Assembly: GCA_964523105.1 (NCBI GenBank)
Contig: CAZFZN010000018.1
Location: 62,001-126,000, forward strand
DNA length: 64,000 nt
From: V1-33 sp964523105
GTDB lineage: Bacteria > Verrucomicrobiota > Verrucomicrobiia > Verrucomicrobiales > V1-33
Direction: 5' to 3'
Shown here: piece after piece, positions 24,286-32,477 of the stretch
Numbering within the stretch: position 1 is the stretch's first letter
Layout of the letters: each line of letters begins with the position of its first letter
The notes under the pieces: model-generated
Database searches by the model: none
What the model was told of the DNA's origin: nothing
Seen by the model: the letters and a program-made list of their open reading frames with translations, nothing else
Position numbers and translations under genes: made by a program

Positions 24286-24419
24286 GGGGGGCGCCGGGTT
24301 TTTTTTTGTGTGGGTGATTATTTTTTTTCCCCCCCCCCCCCCCCCCCCCCGTCGTGTAAAGGTAAAAAATATTGGTCTATCTGCTACCAAATCCGTCAAC
24401 CTCATCCTCTTGAATCTCA

Positions 24420-24665
24420 ATGCAAACCCGCCGCTCTTTCTTAAAAACGACCTCCGGTACTGCGCTCGCATTTGGAGCCGGAGTGCTCACCATGCAATAC
24501 GCCGGGGCGGAAGTCCCTTCAGGCTGCGACCCAGCTCCCTCAGGCTGCTGGCATACCCAAAAGAGTGGTATCTGCACAAATGTAGTTTACTGCGGCAGTG
24601 ACGGTGGCGGCATAGGGCCAGGAACATGTGTTCATCCGGGAGGATGCTATTACTATATCCCCTGA
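24420..24665 (+). CDS. Small secreted Cys-rich protein with twin-arginine (Tat) signal
   Basis: 81 residues. N-terminus TRRSFLKTTSG matches the Tat consensus and is followed by a hydrophobic segment ending in AGA. The mature part (~50 residues) has six Cys (SGC, SGCWH, GIC, VYC, GTC, GGC) and is rich in Gly, Ser and Tyr, ending CYYYIP. The stop overlaps the next start (TGATG), so it heads a coupled operon with glycosyltransferases. The DNA is clearly AT-richer than the surroundings. No family recognised. It could be a disulfide-rich extracellular peptide, possibly a substrate of the downstream enzymes; that is inference. Confidence 0.72.
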   Translation: MQTRRSFLKTTSGTALAFGAGVLTMQYAGAEVPSGCDPAPSGCWHTQKSGICTNVVYCGSDGGGIGPGTCVHPGGCYYYIP

Positions 24666-25636
24666 TGCTTTGGAACAGAAACCACATTTTAGGCGCGGCT
24701 AGCGTCTTAGCGGTTGCCGCACTGGTGTGGCACCTGATGTCGGATGATTATCGTAAAACGGCGGACTTAAATCCAGTCGGTAAGATTGAAGTACAGAACA
24801 GTTCTGATGCGAAATCACCGGGTCTGCGCAACGGACTCGACAAGTCGCCGGCACCCGTAATTCCTGACGTAGTCGCTTCGAGTGATAGGACAGCCGAGTT
24901 CAGAGGATTCCTGAAGGATTCCCCGGATGAAGTAGTTCGATTGGTGGCGATCTTTCTCTCTGCTCGGACAGAGGAGCAAAAATTGCAGGCTGCCAGGAAC
25001 CTGCAGAAAGCTTCCCCAGATAATCAGATTGGGTTCTTGTTCGAGGCTTCACTGGGTGATGTATCCAATGAGCGATTCGGATTCCTCATTAGTGAATGCG
25101 CCAAGAAGCAGCGGTTTACTGCCAATGCGCGGTTAGCGAAAGAGTTTGCAGCGGAGCAATTCCAACTGGCGGGCCTTCCTGTCTCCGAGGCCCGGAAGTT
25201 GGCGAACGTTGAGTTCGCGAAATTATCCTACGAGACATCTACTGCTGTTCGTTCGGTGACAAGAAAGCTCAATTCATTGACTGAGATTTACGATCCCAGC
25301 GAGGCTGTCACAGCTGCGAGAATTATAGCCTCCACCCCTGACAATTATTGGGATGTTCGAATGCTTGGGAATACAATGGAGGCAACAGTCCTTGAACGGC
25401 AGTTTACTCCAGGCGACTTGTACTCGGACGATGGAATTAGCGTAGCGGAAAGAAGACTCCAATTAAAAGAAAGCGCAGAGAACTTTGATAGCTTCGTCCT
25501 CCGAATGCCACAGCTGCTCAAAAAGCTAGATAATGAAGAATCCGAGCAGGTTCAGCAGATTCTGCAAACGGAGGGTCAAGTGGGCGTCTGGAATTGGCTT
25601 GCAGTCAGAAACGGAGAGCAGCCAATTCCGAAATGA
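24665..25636 (+). CDS. Membrane-anchored protein of unknown function
   Basis: 323 residues from the ATG at 24665 (overlap TGATG with the preceding stop). One N-terminal transmembrane segment (HILGAASVLAVAALVWHLM), then a soluble, mostly helical region with no recognised motif, ending in NWLAVRNGEQ. GC content looks close to 50%, well below the rest of the window. Its stop overlaps the start of the glycosyltransferase gene (ATGA, 25633-25636), so three genes are translationally linked. Confidence 0.78.
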   Translation: MLWNRNHILGAASVLAVAALVWHLMSDDYRKTADLNPVGKIEVQNSSDAKSPGLRNGLDKSPAPVIPDVVASSDRTAEFRGFLKDSPDEVVRLVAIFLSARTEEQKLQAARNLQKASPDNQIGFLFEASLGDVSNERFGFLISECAKKQRFTANARLAKEFAAEQFQLAGLPVSEARKLANVEFAKLSYETSTAVRSVTRKLNSLTEIYDPSEAVTAARIIASTPDNYWDVRMLGNTMEATVLERQFTPGDLYSDDGISVAERRLQLKESAENFDSFVLRMPQLLKKLDNEESEQVQQILQTEGQVGVWNWLAVRNGEQPIPK

Positions 25637-28047
25637 CCTCCTTAGCGGCTGATATTAATTCTTATGGGAGAAAACCAAGGGGACTGATAATTTGCGCTGG
25701 AGGTTATCGTTATTTTTCCAATCTTTGGGTGTTGATCCGCATCTTGGAAAAGATCGGTTTCAATCTGCCAATCGAGCTATGGATGACTTCCGGCGAGTGG
25801 TCGGCATACCTAAGTAAACTGATGAGCTGGAATCGCCTCGGTTTTCAGATTTGTGAGGCGCAAGTCATGGCTCGGTCGGTTCCGCATGGCAGCCGTTGGC
25901 AGTGGTTGCTCAAGCCGTGGGCCTTGCTGCACACGAACTTCCGCGAAGTGCTCTATCTTGACGCCGACAGCTTTCCGGTAATGAACCCTGAGTACCTGTT
26001 CGATCACCCAGCCTACATGGAAACCGGCGCGGTGTACTGGCCGGACATCGGGGCGACCAGGAAGGAGAATCCCATCTGGCAGGACATGGGTGTGCCCTAT
26101 CGTTTGGAGCCGGAGTTCGAGAGCGGGCAGATGCTCATTGATACGGTGCGGCACCGGGAGCCGCTGGAGTTGGCGCTGGAGATGAACCTGCAGGCGGAGA
26201 AGTATTACAAAATGATCTGGGGGGACAAGGACACGTTCCGGTTTGCCTTTCACAAGTACGGGCGGCCGTTCACGATGATCCCGCATCCGCTGCAACTGCT
26301 CAGCATTCCGGGGCGGCCGCACGGGGATTTCGGGGTGATGTGCCAGCATGACTTTGACGGAAACCGGCTGTTTCAGCACCGGAATATGGCGAAATGGGAT
26401 TTGCTGGGACACAATCCGCGCATCCCGGGGTATTTGTTTGAGGACGAGAGCCGGGAGTATTTGGCGGAGCTGCGTGCCCTTTGGAACGGGCGCATCAACT
26501 GGAGTCCGCCGAAGAAGAATGGTCATGCGCCCGATCTGTGGGCGGAGCGCCGATCGCTGGTGAAGGAGTTGCTGAGCGGGACGTGGCTCGCGGAGGACCG
26601 CAGGCCGCGGGCGCGGGGGTGCTGCCGGCCGGTAGAGAAGTGGACGGAGGCGCGGGTTTCCAAGCCGTGGGGGAAGGAATTGACGATGGAGGAGGAGAGG
26701 CAGCGTGCGGCTGCGACAGGCGATGCGAATTCGACAATAGACAAGAATGCTACGCAGCAGGCAGATACTCCCATGCAGACGGTTCCCAAGCTGGAGGGCG
26801 CGGAGCCGGCGGCTGCTCCTCCGTCGGTGCCGGTGGAAGCTCCCAAGCCATTCAAGATAGCGCCGCCGTGGCAGACGGGGCTGCGGTGCATGGAACTGGA
26901 GTTCGCGGCGGATGCTACTTTGAGCAAAGGGGCGTCGCCGCAGGCATACTGGTGGGACATGGACCACGAGGGCGGGGAGTGGCGGCTGAAGCTGTCGAAT
27001 GAGAAAGGCGTGGTGGCGAATCTGCGGCGGCGGGAGAACGGAGAGTGGCGGGGGACGTGGGTGAAGGCCAAAGGAGCAAAGCTGGTGCTGCGGCGGGTGG
27101 ACCGGGTGTACGGGGAAGTCCGTAGCGTGGGCGTCCCGCCCACAAAGCAGCGGAGGTCTGGTTCTGCTGCGCTGGTGGGCAGGATGCCCACGCTACACAT
27201 GGCCAACCACGCCTTCGGAATCGGGGATGCGATCACGGGGCTTTACACAGCGGTGGGAGCGGCGGAGTTGGGACATAAAGTGGTGTATCACACGCGGTAT
27301 CCGCGGTGGCTGGAGCGGGCGTCGCATCCTAACCTGACCATCACGGATGCGGAGCCGCCGAAGGGCACACCGGACATGGACACGGATCATTCTGAACAAC
27401 TGCGCTACGCCAGGGACAAGGTGCGCTGGTATGCGGGGCGCGTGGCCGGGAAGCTGCCGGTGTGGAACGGGGCGCGTCCGCAAATTGACCGCGAGGTGAG
27501 GATACCGCGGGTGGATTTTCCGCGCTACGTGGTGATCTCGCCGTTCGCTGCGTGGGAATCGCGCGACTGGCCGGAGATGCACTGGCGGCGGCTGGCGCAT
27601 CTCATTCGCGAAACCGGGCGCGAGATGGTCGTGATCGGCACGGAGAAGGAGGAGGAGCGGATCGCGCGCACTTTTGACAAGAGCTATGCCTACTGGGCGA
27701 TCAAGAAGGATGACTCCTGGGTGGAGTGGGTGACGGATCTGATGCTGGGCGCAGAAGCGGTGCTGGGACTGGACAGCGGGATGATCCACATGGCCGGCCT
27801 GCTCAATGTGCCCGCGGTGAGCATCCACGCGCACCTGCCGCCGGAGTTTTTGTTTTCCTGCGCGCCTTCAGTGCGCAGTGCGGGGGCGAAGACAGCGTGC
27901 AGCTTTTGCCGCTGGCAGGAGGACCGGGGATTCAATGAAGGATGCAACGCGGCGTGCTCGGCGCTCGCGACCGTGGGGCCGGAGCGTGTGATGGAGGAGT
28001 TGAACGCGGCGCTTGAACCTGACGGCAAGCCCCGGCGGAGAAAATGA
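25633..28047 (+). CDS. Two-domain glycosyltransferase (Mnn1-like N-terminus, GT9-like C-terminus)
   Basis: 804 residues. N-terminal half (~1-330) looks like a nucleotide-diphospho-sugar transferase of the alpha-mannosyltransferase (Mnn1) kind: YLDADSF (DxD at 110-112), followed by EYLF and a WPDI segment. The C-terminal part (~520-800) has ADP-heptose:LPS heptosyltransferase (GT9) features: GIGDAITGLY, VVISPFAAWESRDWP, VIGTEKEE and LGLDSGMIHMA. The linker between (~330-500) is Pro/Ala-rich. An in-frame palindromic element (27122-27196) sits exactly at the joint, just before GT9. The first ~250 bases are AT-richer than the rest, matching the two genes upstream. Confidence 0.85.
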   Translation: MTSLAADINSYGRKPRGLIICAGGYRYFSNLWVLIRILEKIGFNLPIELWMTSGEWSAYLSKLMSWNRLGFQICEAQVMARSVPHGSRWQWLLKPWALLHTNFREVLYLDADSFPVMNPEYLFDHPAYMETGAVYWPDIGATRKENPIWQDMGVPYRLEPEFESGQMLIDTVRHREPLELALEMNLQAEKYYKMIWGDKDTFRFAFHKYGRPFTMIPHPLQLLSIPGRPHGDFGVMCQHDFDGNRLFQHRNMAKWDLLGHNPRIPGYLFEDESREYLAELRALWNGRINWSPPKKNGHAPDLWAERRSLVKELLSGTWLAEDRRPRARGCCRPVEKWTEARVSKPWGKELTMEEERQRAAATGDANSTIDKNATQQADTPMQTVPKLEGAEPAAAPPSVPVEAPKPFKIAPPWQTGLRCMELEFAADATLSKGASPQAYWWDMDHEGGEWRLKLSNEKGVVANLRRRENGEWRGTWVKAKGAKLVLRRVDRVYGEVRSVGVPPTKQRRSGSAALVGRMPTLHMANHAFGIGDAITGLYTAVGAAELGHKVVYHTRYPRWLERASHPNLTITDAEPPKGTPDMDTDHSEQLRYARDKVRWYAGRVAGKLPVWNGARPQIDREVRIPRVDFPRYVVISPFAAWESRDWPEMHWRRLAHLIRETGREMVVIGTEKEEERIARTFDKSYAYWAIKKDDSWVEWVTDLMLGAEAVLGLDSGMIHMAGLLNVPAVSIHAHLPPEFLFSCAPSVRSAGAKTACSFCRWQEDRGFNEGCNAACSALATVGPERVMEELNAALEPDGKPRRRK
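27122..27196. repeat. REP-pair (BIME-like) element at the domain joint of a glycosyltransferase
   Basis: 75 bp = 25 codons. Ends are a perfect 11-bp inverted repeat (GTAGCGTGGGC at 27122-27132, its complement at 27186-27196) with outward GTAG feet; an inner pair extends the arms. Read in frame between the two enzymatic halves. Confidence 0.85.
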
Positions 28048-28054
28048 CACTCCC

Positions 28055-28771
28055 ATGCGCTGCTCTGTCATCAGCCTCGATCGGGCCGCGGAGAGACGGA
28101 AACGGTTTTTCGCCGCTGCAAAGCGGTACCGCTGGCAGGCGGAGGTATTTCCTGCGGTGGATAAAGCAGACCTGATCGTGACGCCCCGGGGAAAGACGAA
28201 AGCCCGCGTCTCCCATCGCAGTGATGATTCTATCAGCCTGGAAGCTGTGGCCGGAAGCTGGGGACACATATCACTGGGGCCTGGGCACTACGCCTGCGCA
28301 CTCTCGCACCTGCTGCTCTGGAAAAAACTGGCGGCATCCGGAGAAAGTCACTGGTGCATCTTTGAAGACGATGCCGTGCTGGAGCAGCGCTACGTTGATC
28401 TGCCGCTGCCGCGGGATGCCGACTTTGTATTTCTGAGCGACCGCGTCCAGAGTCTCGTCCCGCGGGGGATCAATTCCCAAATGGAGTTTGAACGGTGGAT
28501 GGCGACGACACCCTTCGCGCCTTTGGTGCCCGGCTGCGGCACCGAAGCCTACATAGTCACCCGTAAAGGAGCGGAAACCGGCCTCAAACTGATGCAGCCC
28601 ATGTTTTGGCCGATAGACCTGCAACTTATGGCCTACGGGCATGGCACTGTGGCCAGCGGACACCGCATGGCGCAGGAGCGGCGCGACCCGAAGGTGGAGT
28701 GCAGGCTCTACGCAAGTACTCAGACCTACACGCGTCATGTGGATCATGGCGTGAGCTATCTCAACGAATAG
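28055..28771 (+). CDS. Glycosyltransferase family 25 (LPS biosynthesis type)
   Basis: 238 residues from the ATG at 28055. Typical GT25 layout: CSVISLDRAAERR at the N-terminus, GHYACALSHLLLWKK, and the acidic FEDDAVL motif, then a C-terminal part with GCGTEAYIVTRKGA. Members add galactose or other sugars to LPS or to collagen-like proteins. It starts 8 bases after the fused glycosyltransferase and is followed 9 bases later by a GT32 gene, so it is part of one operon. Confidence 0.9.
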   Translation: MRCSVISLDRAAERRKRFFAAAKRYRWQAEVFPAVDKADLIVTPRGKTKARVSHRSDDSISLEAVAGSWGHISLGPGHYACALSHLLLWKKLAASGESHWCIFEDDAVLEQRYVDLPLPRDADFVFLSDRVQSLVPRGINSQMEFERWMATTPFAPLVPGCGTEAYIVTRKGAETGLKLMQPMFWPIDLQLMAYGHGTVASGHRMAQERRDPKVECRLYASTQTYTRHVDHGVSYLNE

Positions 28772-28779
28772 AGGCTGCG

Positions 28780-29439
28780 ATGGTGCCGAAAGTATTTCAC
28801 TCAGTCTGGCTGGGCCCAGCTCCTTTGCCTGAGCGGGAAAGGCTGTGGATTGCAGGCTGGAAGCGGATGCACCCGGGCTGGGAGCATTGTTTATGGACCG
28901 ATACGAACCTGCCGCCGCTGCGCCGCCCGGACTTGTTTGAAGCCGGACGGAACTGGGCTCAGAAATCCGATGTCCTGCGGTTTGAGCTGATGGCCGGCTG
29001 TGGAGGCGTCTATCTGGACACGGATATGGAGTGCTTGCAAACCATTGAGCCGCTGGTGGAAACGTGTCGCGCCTTCCTGGGATATGAGAAGCCCGGAAGA
29101 ATCGCCCAGGGGATTATCGGAGCGGAGCCCGGGCACCCCTTTTTTTCCATGATCATGGCGGCGCTGCCGGAAGGCATGCCTTATCGAGGGTGCAATCTTT
29201 CAGAAACCGGCCCTGACTTTACGTCAAGAATCCTGCACCGTTATGCGGACGGGGCTCCCATGGTTTACCTTGACGAGGTAGGCTCCGGGAAACGAACCGC
29301 CACACTGGTGAAGGACGAACTCGCGCTGTTCGAGCCCTGGGTATTCTATCCATACTACATGGGTGAGTCATGGGAGCCGGAGAAGCACCCGGAGAGCTTT
29401 GCGGCCCATCATTGGGCCGGATCGTGGCTGGGTGGATAA
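28780..29439 (+). CDS. Glycosyltransferase family 32-like (DXD sugar-binding region)
   Basis: 219 residues. The ATG at 28780 gives the expected start (VPKVFHSVWLG). Hallmark segment SDVLRFELM followed by GGVYLDTDMEC, with the DXD metal/sugar-nucleotide site; HHWAGSW near the C-terminus is also typical of the family. Last gene of the glycosyltransferase operon. Its final 31 bases overlap the 3' end of the convergent DUF4254 gene. Confidence 0.9.
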   Translation: MVPKVFHSVWLGPAPLPERERLWIAGWKRMHPGWEHCLWTDTNLPPLRRPDLFEAGRNWAQKSDVLRFELMAGCGGVYLDTDMECLQTIEPLVETCRAFLGYEKPGRIAQGIIGAEPGHPFFSMIMAALPEGMPYRGCNLSETGPDFTSRILHRYADGAPMVYLDEVGSGKRTATLVKDELALFEPWVFYPYYMGESWEPEKHPESFAAHHWAGSWLGG

Positions 29440-30011
29440 TTGGGCCGGTAAAGCTCCGGATTGAGCGCCGGATCGTTGTACATTTTGAACTGCCTGTAGA
29501 GGGTGAAGCGGCGGCGTCCGGTGCGGAGGTCGTCGAGCAGTGACTGAAGGCATCCGGTGAGATCGGCGCGCTGGCGCTGAATGACGGCGAGCTTTTCCGC
29601 GCAGGTGCGGCGGTGTTCTTCCGTAGCGGTGGATCGCAGGGATTCCTCCTGCATGTGATATTCCTTGAGTGCGAGAATGGAGAGCCGGTCCACGATCATG
29701 CCGGGAGATTCGGAATGGAGCGGAACGTCAGGACTGGCGGCGGTAAACTCCACGGCGAGAAGTTCATCCATGCGCTCGATGAAATCATTCCGCTCCTGGT
29801 TGAAGCGATCGATGGCGCGCTTGGCCTCGACGATGCGTTCCGGCGGGAGGTCCCGGCGGCGGGCGACGTCTTCCTCGTGCCAGATGCAGAAATTCCGCAG
29901 GTGGTTCTCCTCTACGAGACGCAGGAACCCATCGCCGTTGGCGACGGGCGGGGCTTTGTGCCAGTGGCGCACCCGGGTTTGGTGGAGGTCGGAGATGTCG
30001 GGTAACTGCAT
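29409..30011 (-). CDS. DUF4254 family protein
   Basis: 200 residues from the ATG at 30011 (the frame is open to 30110, but the extra residues look unrelated). Family hallmark NFCIWHEEDVARR, followed by an all-helical region and ESPGMIVDRLSILALKEYHM. The function of the family is unknown; it is often found near surface-glycan glycosyltransferases, as here. Convergent with GT32, overlapping by 31 bases. Confidence 0.85.
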   Translation of the reverse strand: MQLPDISDLHQTRVRHWHKAPPVANGDGFLRLVEENHLRNFCIWHEEDVARRRDLPPERIVEAKRAIDRFNQERNDFIERMDELLAVEFTAASPDVPLHSESPGMIVDRLSILALKEYHMQEESLRSTATEEHRRTCAEKLAVIQRQRADLTGCLQSLLDDLRTGRRRFTLYRQFKMYNDPALNPELYRPNYPPSHDPAQ

Positions 30012-30158
30012 GGGATGAGAAGTGAGGCGGTGGCGGCTGTCGAGCGCAGTTGGAGGGCTGGGGTAATCTTTGGGCACAGCGGGGAACTGGAGCTGCGGAT
30101 CGTCCAACACACCGACGCGGTGCGCGGACTTGATGAGGCCTGCGTTCTGTTTTCAATT

Positions 30159-32222
30159 TCAGGTTTCATTCCGCACGAGCTGCTTTGCCGGATCCCCGGC
30201 GAACAGCACTCCCAGAAACGTTTCCGCCGCGGGCGGCTCATTGAGAATGACGGCGCCGGACAGGATGCGGCGTTCCTGCATCACCAGCGGATGACGCGCG
30301 CGCAACTGTTCCGCCAGGGCGCTGAGCGACGACAGCCCCGCGGCGCGGACATGGCGGTGGTAAAAGATGCGCCAGGCCACGGTCGATTCCGGCGCGGCAT
30401 AACGGCGCGCCTCCAGGGTGGCGCGGCCCATGGTGCAGCGCGGATTGATTTCCACCACCGGCCGCAGCCGGACGCGCCCGCCGGCCTCGCGATGCACGAA
30501 GGCGTCCACGCCCAGCCAGCCGCGGAATCCGCTATCGCCGATCACTGCGGCGAGGTGCTGCGGGAGCACGGTTTCGTAAAGTTCCCTCGCCGAGCTTTCC
30601 TGCAGCGCGCGCGCCGCGTCCGGCGGCAGCAGTGAGCCGAACTTCCGCGCCGCCGCGCAGGCAATGAACCGTCCGCCGCTGTCATTGATCAGACGCACCA
30701 TGCCGCGCAGCCTCGGCACCCCGCCGGGCACCACATCGTAGTGCGCCGAGAAGTCGGCCACGCGGTCGAGCCAGGGCTCGACAACCACGCAGCCCTGCTC
30801 CGTCAGCACTCCGCGAAGCCATTCGCTTTGGGCGGCGGGCAGCGGGCCGGGCTGGACTTTCAGAATGCCGCGACCGGCCAGTGCCCACGGAGCTTTGTAC
30901 AGCACGGCCGCGTGCCCTCTGTCGAACCATGAGGCCGTGGCCTCGAGGACGGCGCGTTCACTTTCACAAACGATGCCGGAGAGCGCGGCGGAATCGTCAG
31001 GCAGGGCGGCGAGCAGCCGCGCGGCGGTGGCTTTGGAATAGAGGGCGCGCACGGTGTCGTTCCAGGGCAGCTCGCCGCGCGCGAGGGGAGCAAGCACTGC
31101 GGCGGAATCCGCACTCCAGCCCCATGGGCGCAGCGTGCCGAGCTTGCGGGAGCGCAGCGGGCTGTCCGCGGCGAGCCGGCCGGTGGCATCGAGCACTTCC
31201 AGTTCCGGAGGGGCGATGCCGGCGGCCTTGAGCGACTGGAGATGCTCCCGCGACGGCTCGCGCTGCACGAGCACCATGTCGTCAGGATGGCACAGCAGCA
31301 GCGGCAGCAGATCGAGGTCGCGCGCCAGTCCGGCGGTGGCCCGCTCGCTTTTTCCCGCGTCCGGATTCCTTGTCAGGGCGCAGCGTTCCGCGCCGGGATT
31401 GAAAAGATAGACATCCGGCGTGCGCCCGCGGCTTTGCGCGGCGATCTCCACGGCCGCGATAAAGCCGGGATCGAGTCCGGCACGGCGGCGGCCCGCGGCA
31501 TTGAACGGCACGGTGCCCCGGGCCCGCGCCGGGCTGAGCGGAAAGCGCAGCACTTTGCGCCATGCCTCGAAGTCGCTCTCGTCAGGGTCTTTCCACTTCC
31601 GCAGCCAGCGCAGGCCGCAGCCGACGTGGCCGATTTCATCCTCGTAAATGCGCGTCATGAGCGCGGCCGTCGCGGCATCACCCATTTGTCCGAAGAGCTG
31701 CGCGAAGTGATGCGAGTAGTCGAGATTCGCCTGCTCAAAAGTCAGGCTCAGGCGGCTCACATAGTCGAGCGGCGACTCCATGTCCGACACATGCCGCCAG
31801 AAAAAGCCGTTCACCGGCAGGTCGCCGAAAGCGATGCCGCCGCGGGCCATGTGCTGCATGTAGAGACGCGTGTGCTCCTGCTCCTCGCGCAGGGTTTGCA
31901 GCAGGGCGCGGCGAAAGGCGCGCGGGGCGCCGGGGAATTTCAACAGAGCCAGCGCCATCAGTTCCACGGCGAGCAGTTCGTGGTTGGCGAAGAAATGGAA
32001 CAGCACGGCGCGCGGCTCGTCGCGGTGCAGCTCGTGCACGGGCGGCAGCTCCGCGCGTTCGCCCCGCCGCGCCATGCGCAGGGCAGGGGGGCGGCCGGGG
32101 GAATCGGGCGTCAGGATGGCCGGGCCAGGCGATTCGTCCGTGACGGGGCCGTCGGGCGCCGCCAGTTTTTCCTCCAGCGACTCCGCAAAGAGCACGCGCC
32201 GGGCGAAATCGTGGAGTTCCAT
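30159..32222 (-). CDS. DUF455 ferritin-like protein fused to an ATP-grasp-like C-terminal region
   Basis: 687 residues from the ATG at 32222. N-terminus FARRVLFAESLEEKL and the helical segment with HFFANHELLAVELMA, REEQEHTRLY and YEDEIGHV supply the Glu/His ligands expected of a di-iron ferritin-like DUF455 domain (~1-260). The C-terminal ~420 residues contain features reminiscent of ATP-grasp enzymes: LYKAPWALAGRGILKV, VEPWLDRVADFS and VEINPRCTMGR. DUF455 proteins are usually about 270 residues, so this is a long fusion. The substrate is unknown. The start codon lies in a short sequence repeated at 35539. Confidence 0.82.
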   Translation of the reverse strand: MELHDFARRVLFAESLEEKLAAPDGPVTDESPGPAILTPDSPGRPPALRMARRGERAELPPVHELHRDEPRAVLFHFFANHELLAVELMALALLKFPGAPRAFRRALLQTLREEQEHTRLYMQHMARGGIAFGDLPVNGFFWRHVSDMESPLDYVSRLSLTFEQANLDYSHHFAQLFGQMGDAATAALMTRIYEDEIGHVGCGLRWLRKWKDPDESDFEAWRKVLRFPLSPARARGTVPFNAAGRRRAGLDPGFIAAVEIAAQSRGRTPDVYLFNPGAERCALTRNPDAGKSERATAGLARDLDLLPLLLCHPDDMVLVQREPSREHLQSLKAAGIAPPELEVLDATGRLAADSPLRSRKLGTLRPWGWSADSAAVLAPLARGELPWNDTVRALYSKATAARLLAALPDDSAALSGIVCESERAVLEATASWFDRGHAAVLYKAPWALAGRGILKVQPGPLPAAQSEWLRGVLTEQGCVVVEPWLDRVADFSAHYDVVPGGVPRLRGMVRLINDSGGRFIACAAARKFGSLLPPDAARALQESSARELYETVLPQHLAAVIGDSGFRGWLGVDAFVHREAGGRVRLRPVVEINPRCTMGRATLEARRYAAPESTVAWRIFYHRHVRAAGLSSLSALAEQLRARHPLVMQERRILSGAVILNEPPAAETFLGVLFAGDPAKQLVRNET

Positions 32223-32273
32223 GCGCCGGCGGTAACCCGGGCGGCGGCGGCGGCAAGCGGGGTCCCGACTTTC
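32213..32273. repeat. Short dispersed repeat, copy 1
   Basis: 20 identical bases (32213-32232 and 35539-35558) followed by about 40 bases at roughly 80% similarity. This copy covers the start codon of the DUF455 fusion gene. Confidence 0.55.
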
Positions 32274-32477
32274 AACCTGCAAAGGAAAATGGAGTCGAAG
32301 AAAATCACGGATGGACCCAGACAGATACGGATGGGCAGATGGATTTGGATCCACCCTGTGGATGAAACCGGATTTGAACCTGACTGATTGAGCATTCGTG
32401 GTTGTACTTTCCCTGGCAGGATCGCCGCTTCCCGCAGTCGTCGCTCGATCGGACGATCCGGGGGCGGAAACGCAGCG

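Noticed and set aside
24205..24355. Poly-C tracts as a natural contingency locus
   Set aside because: They flank Ns and look like duplicated low-quality contig ends; a real tract may exist but cannot be judged here.
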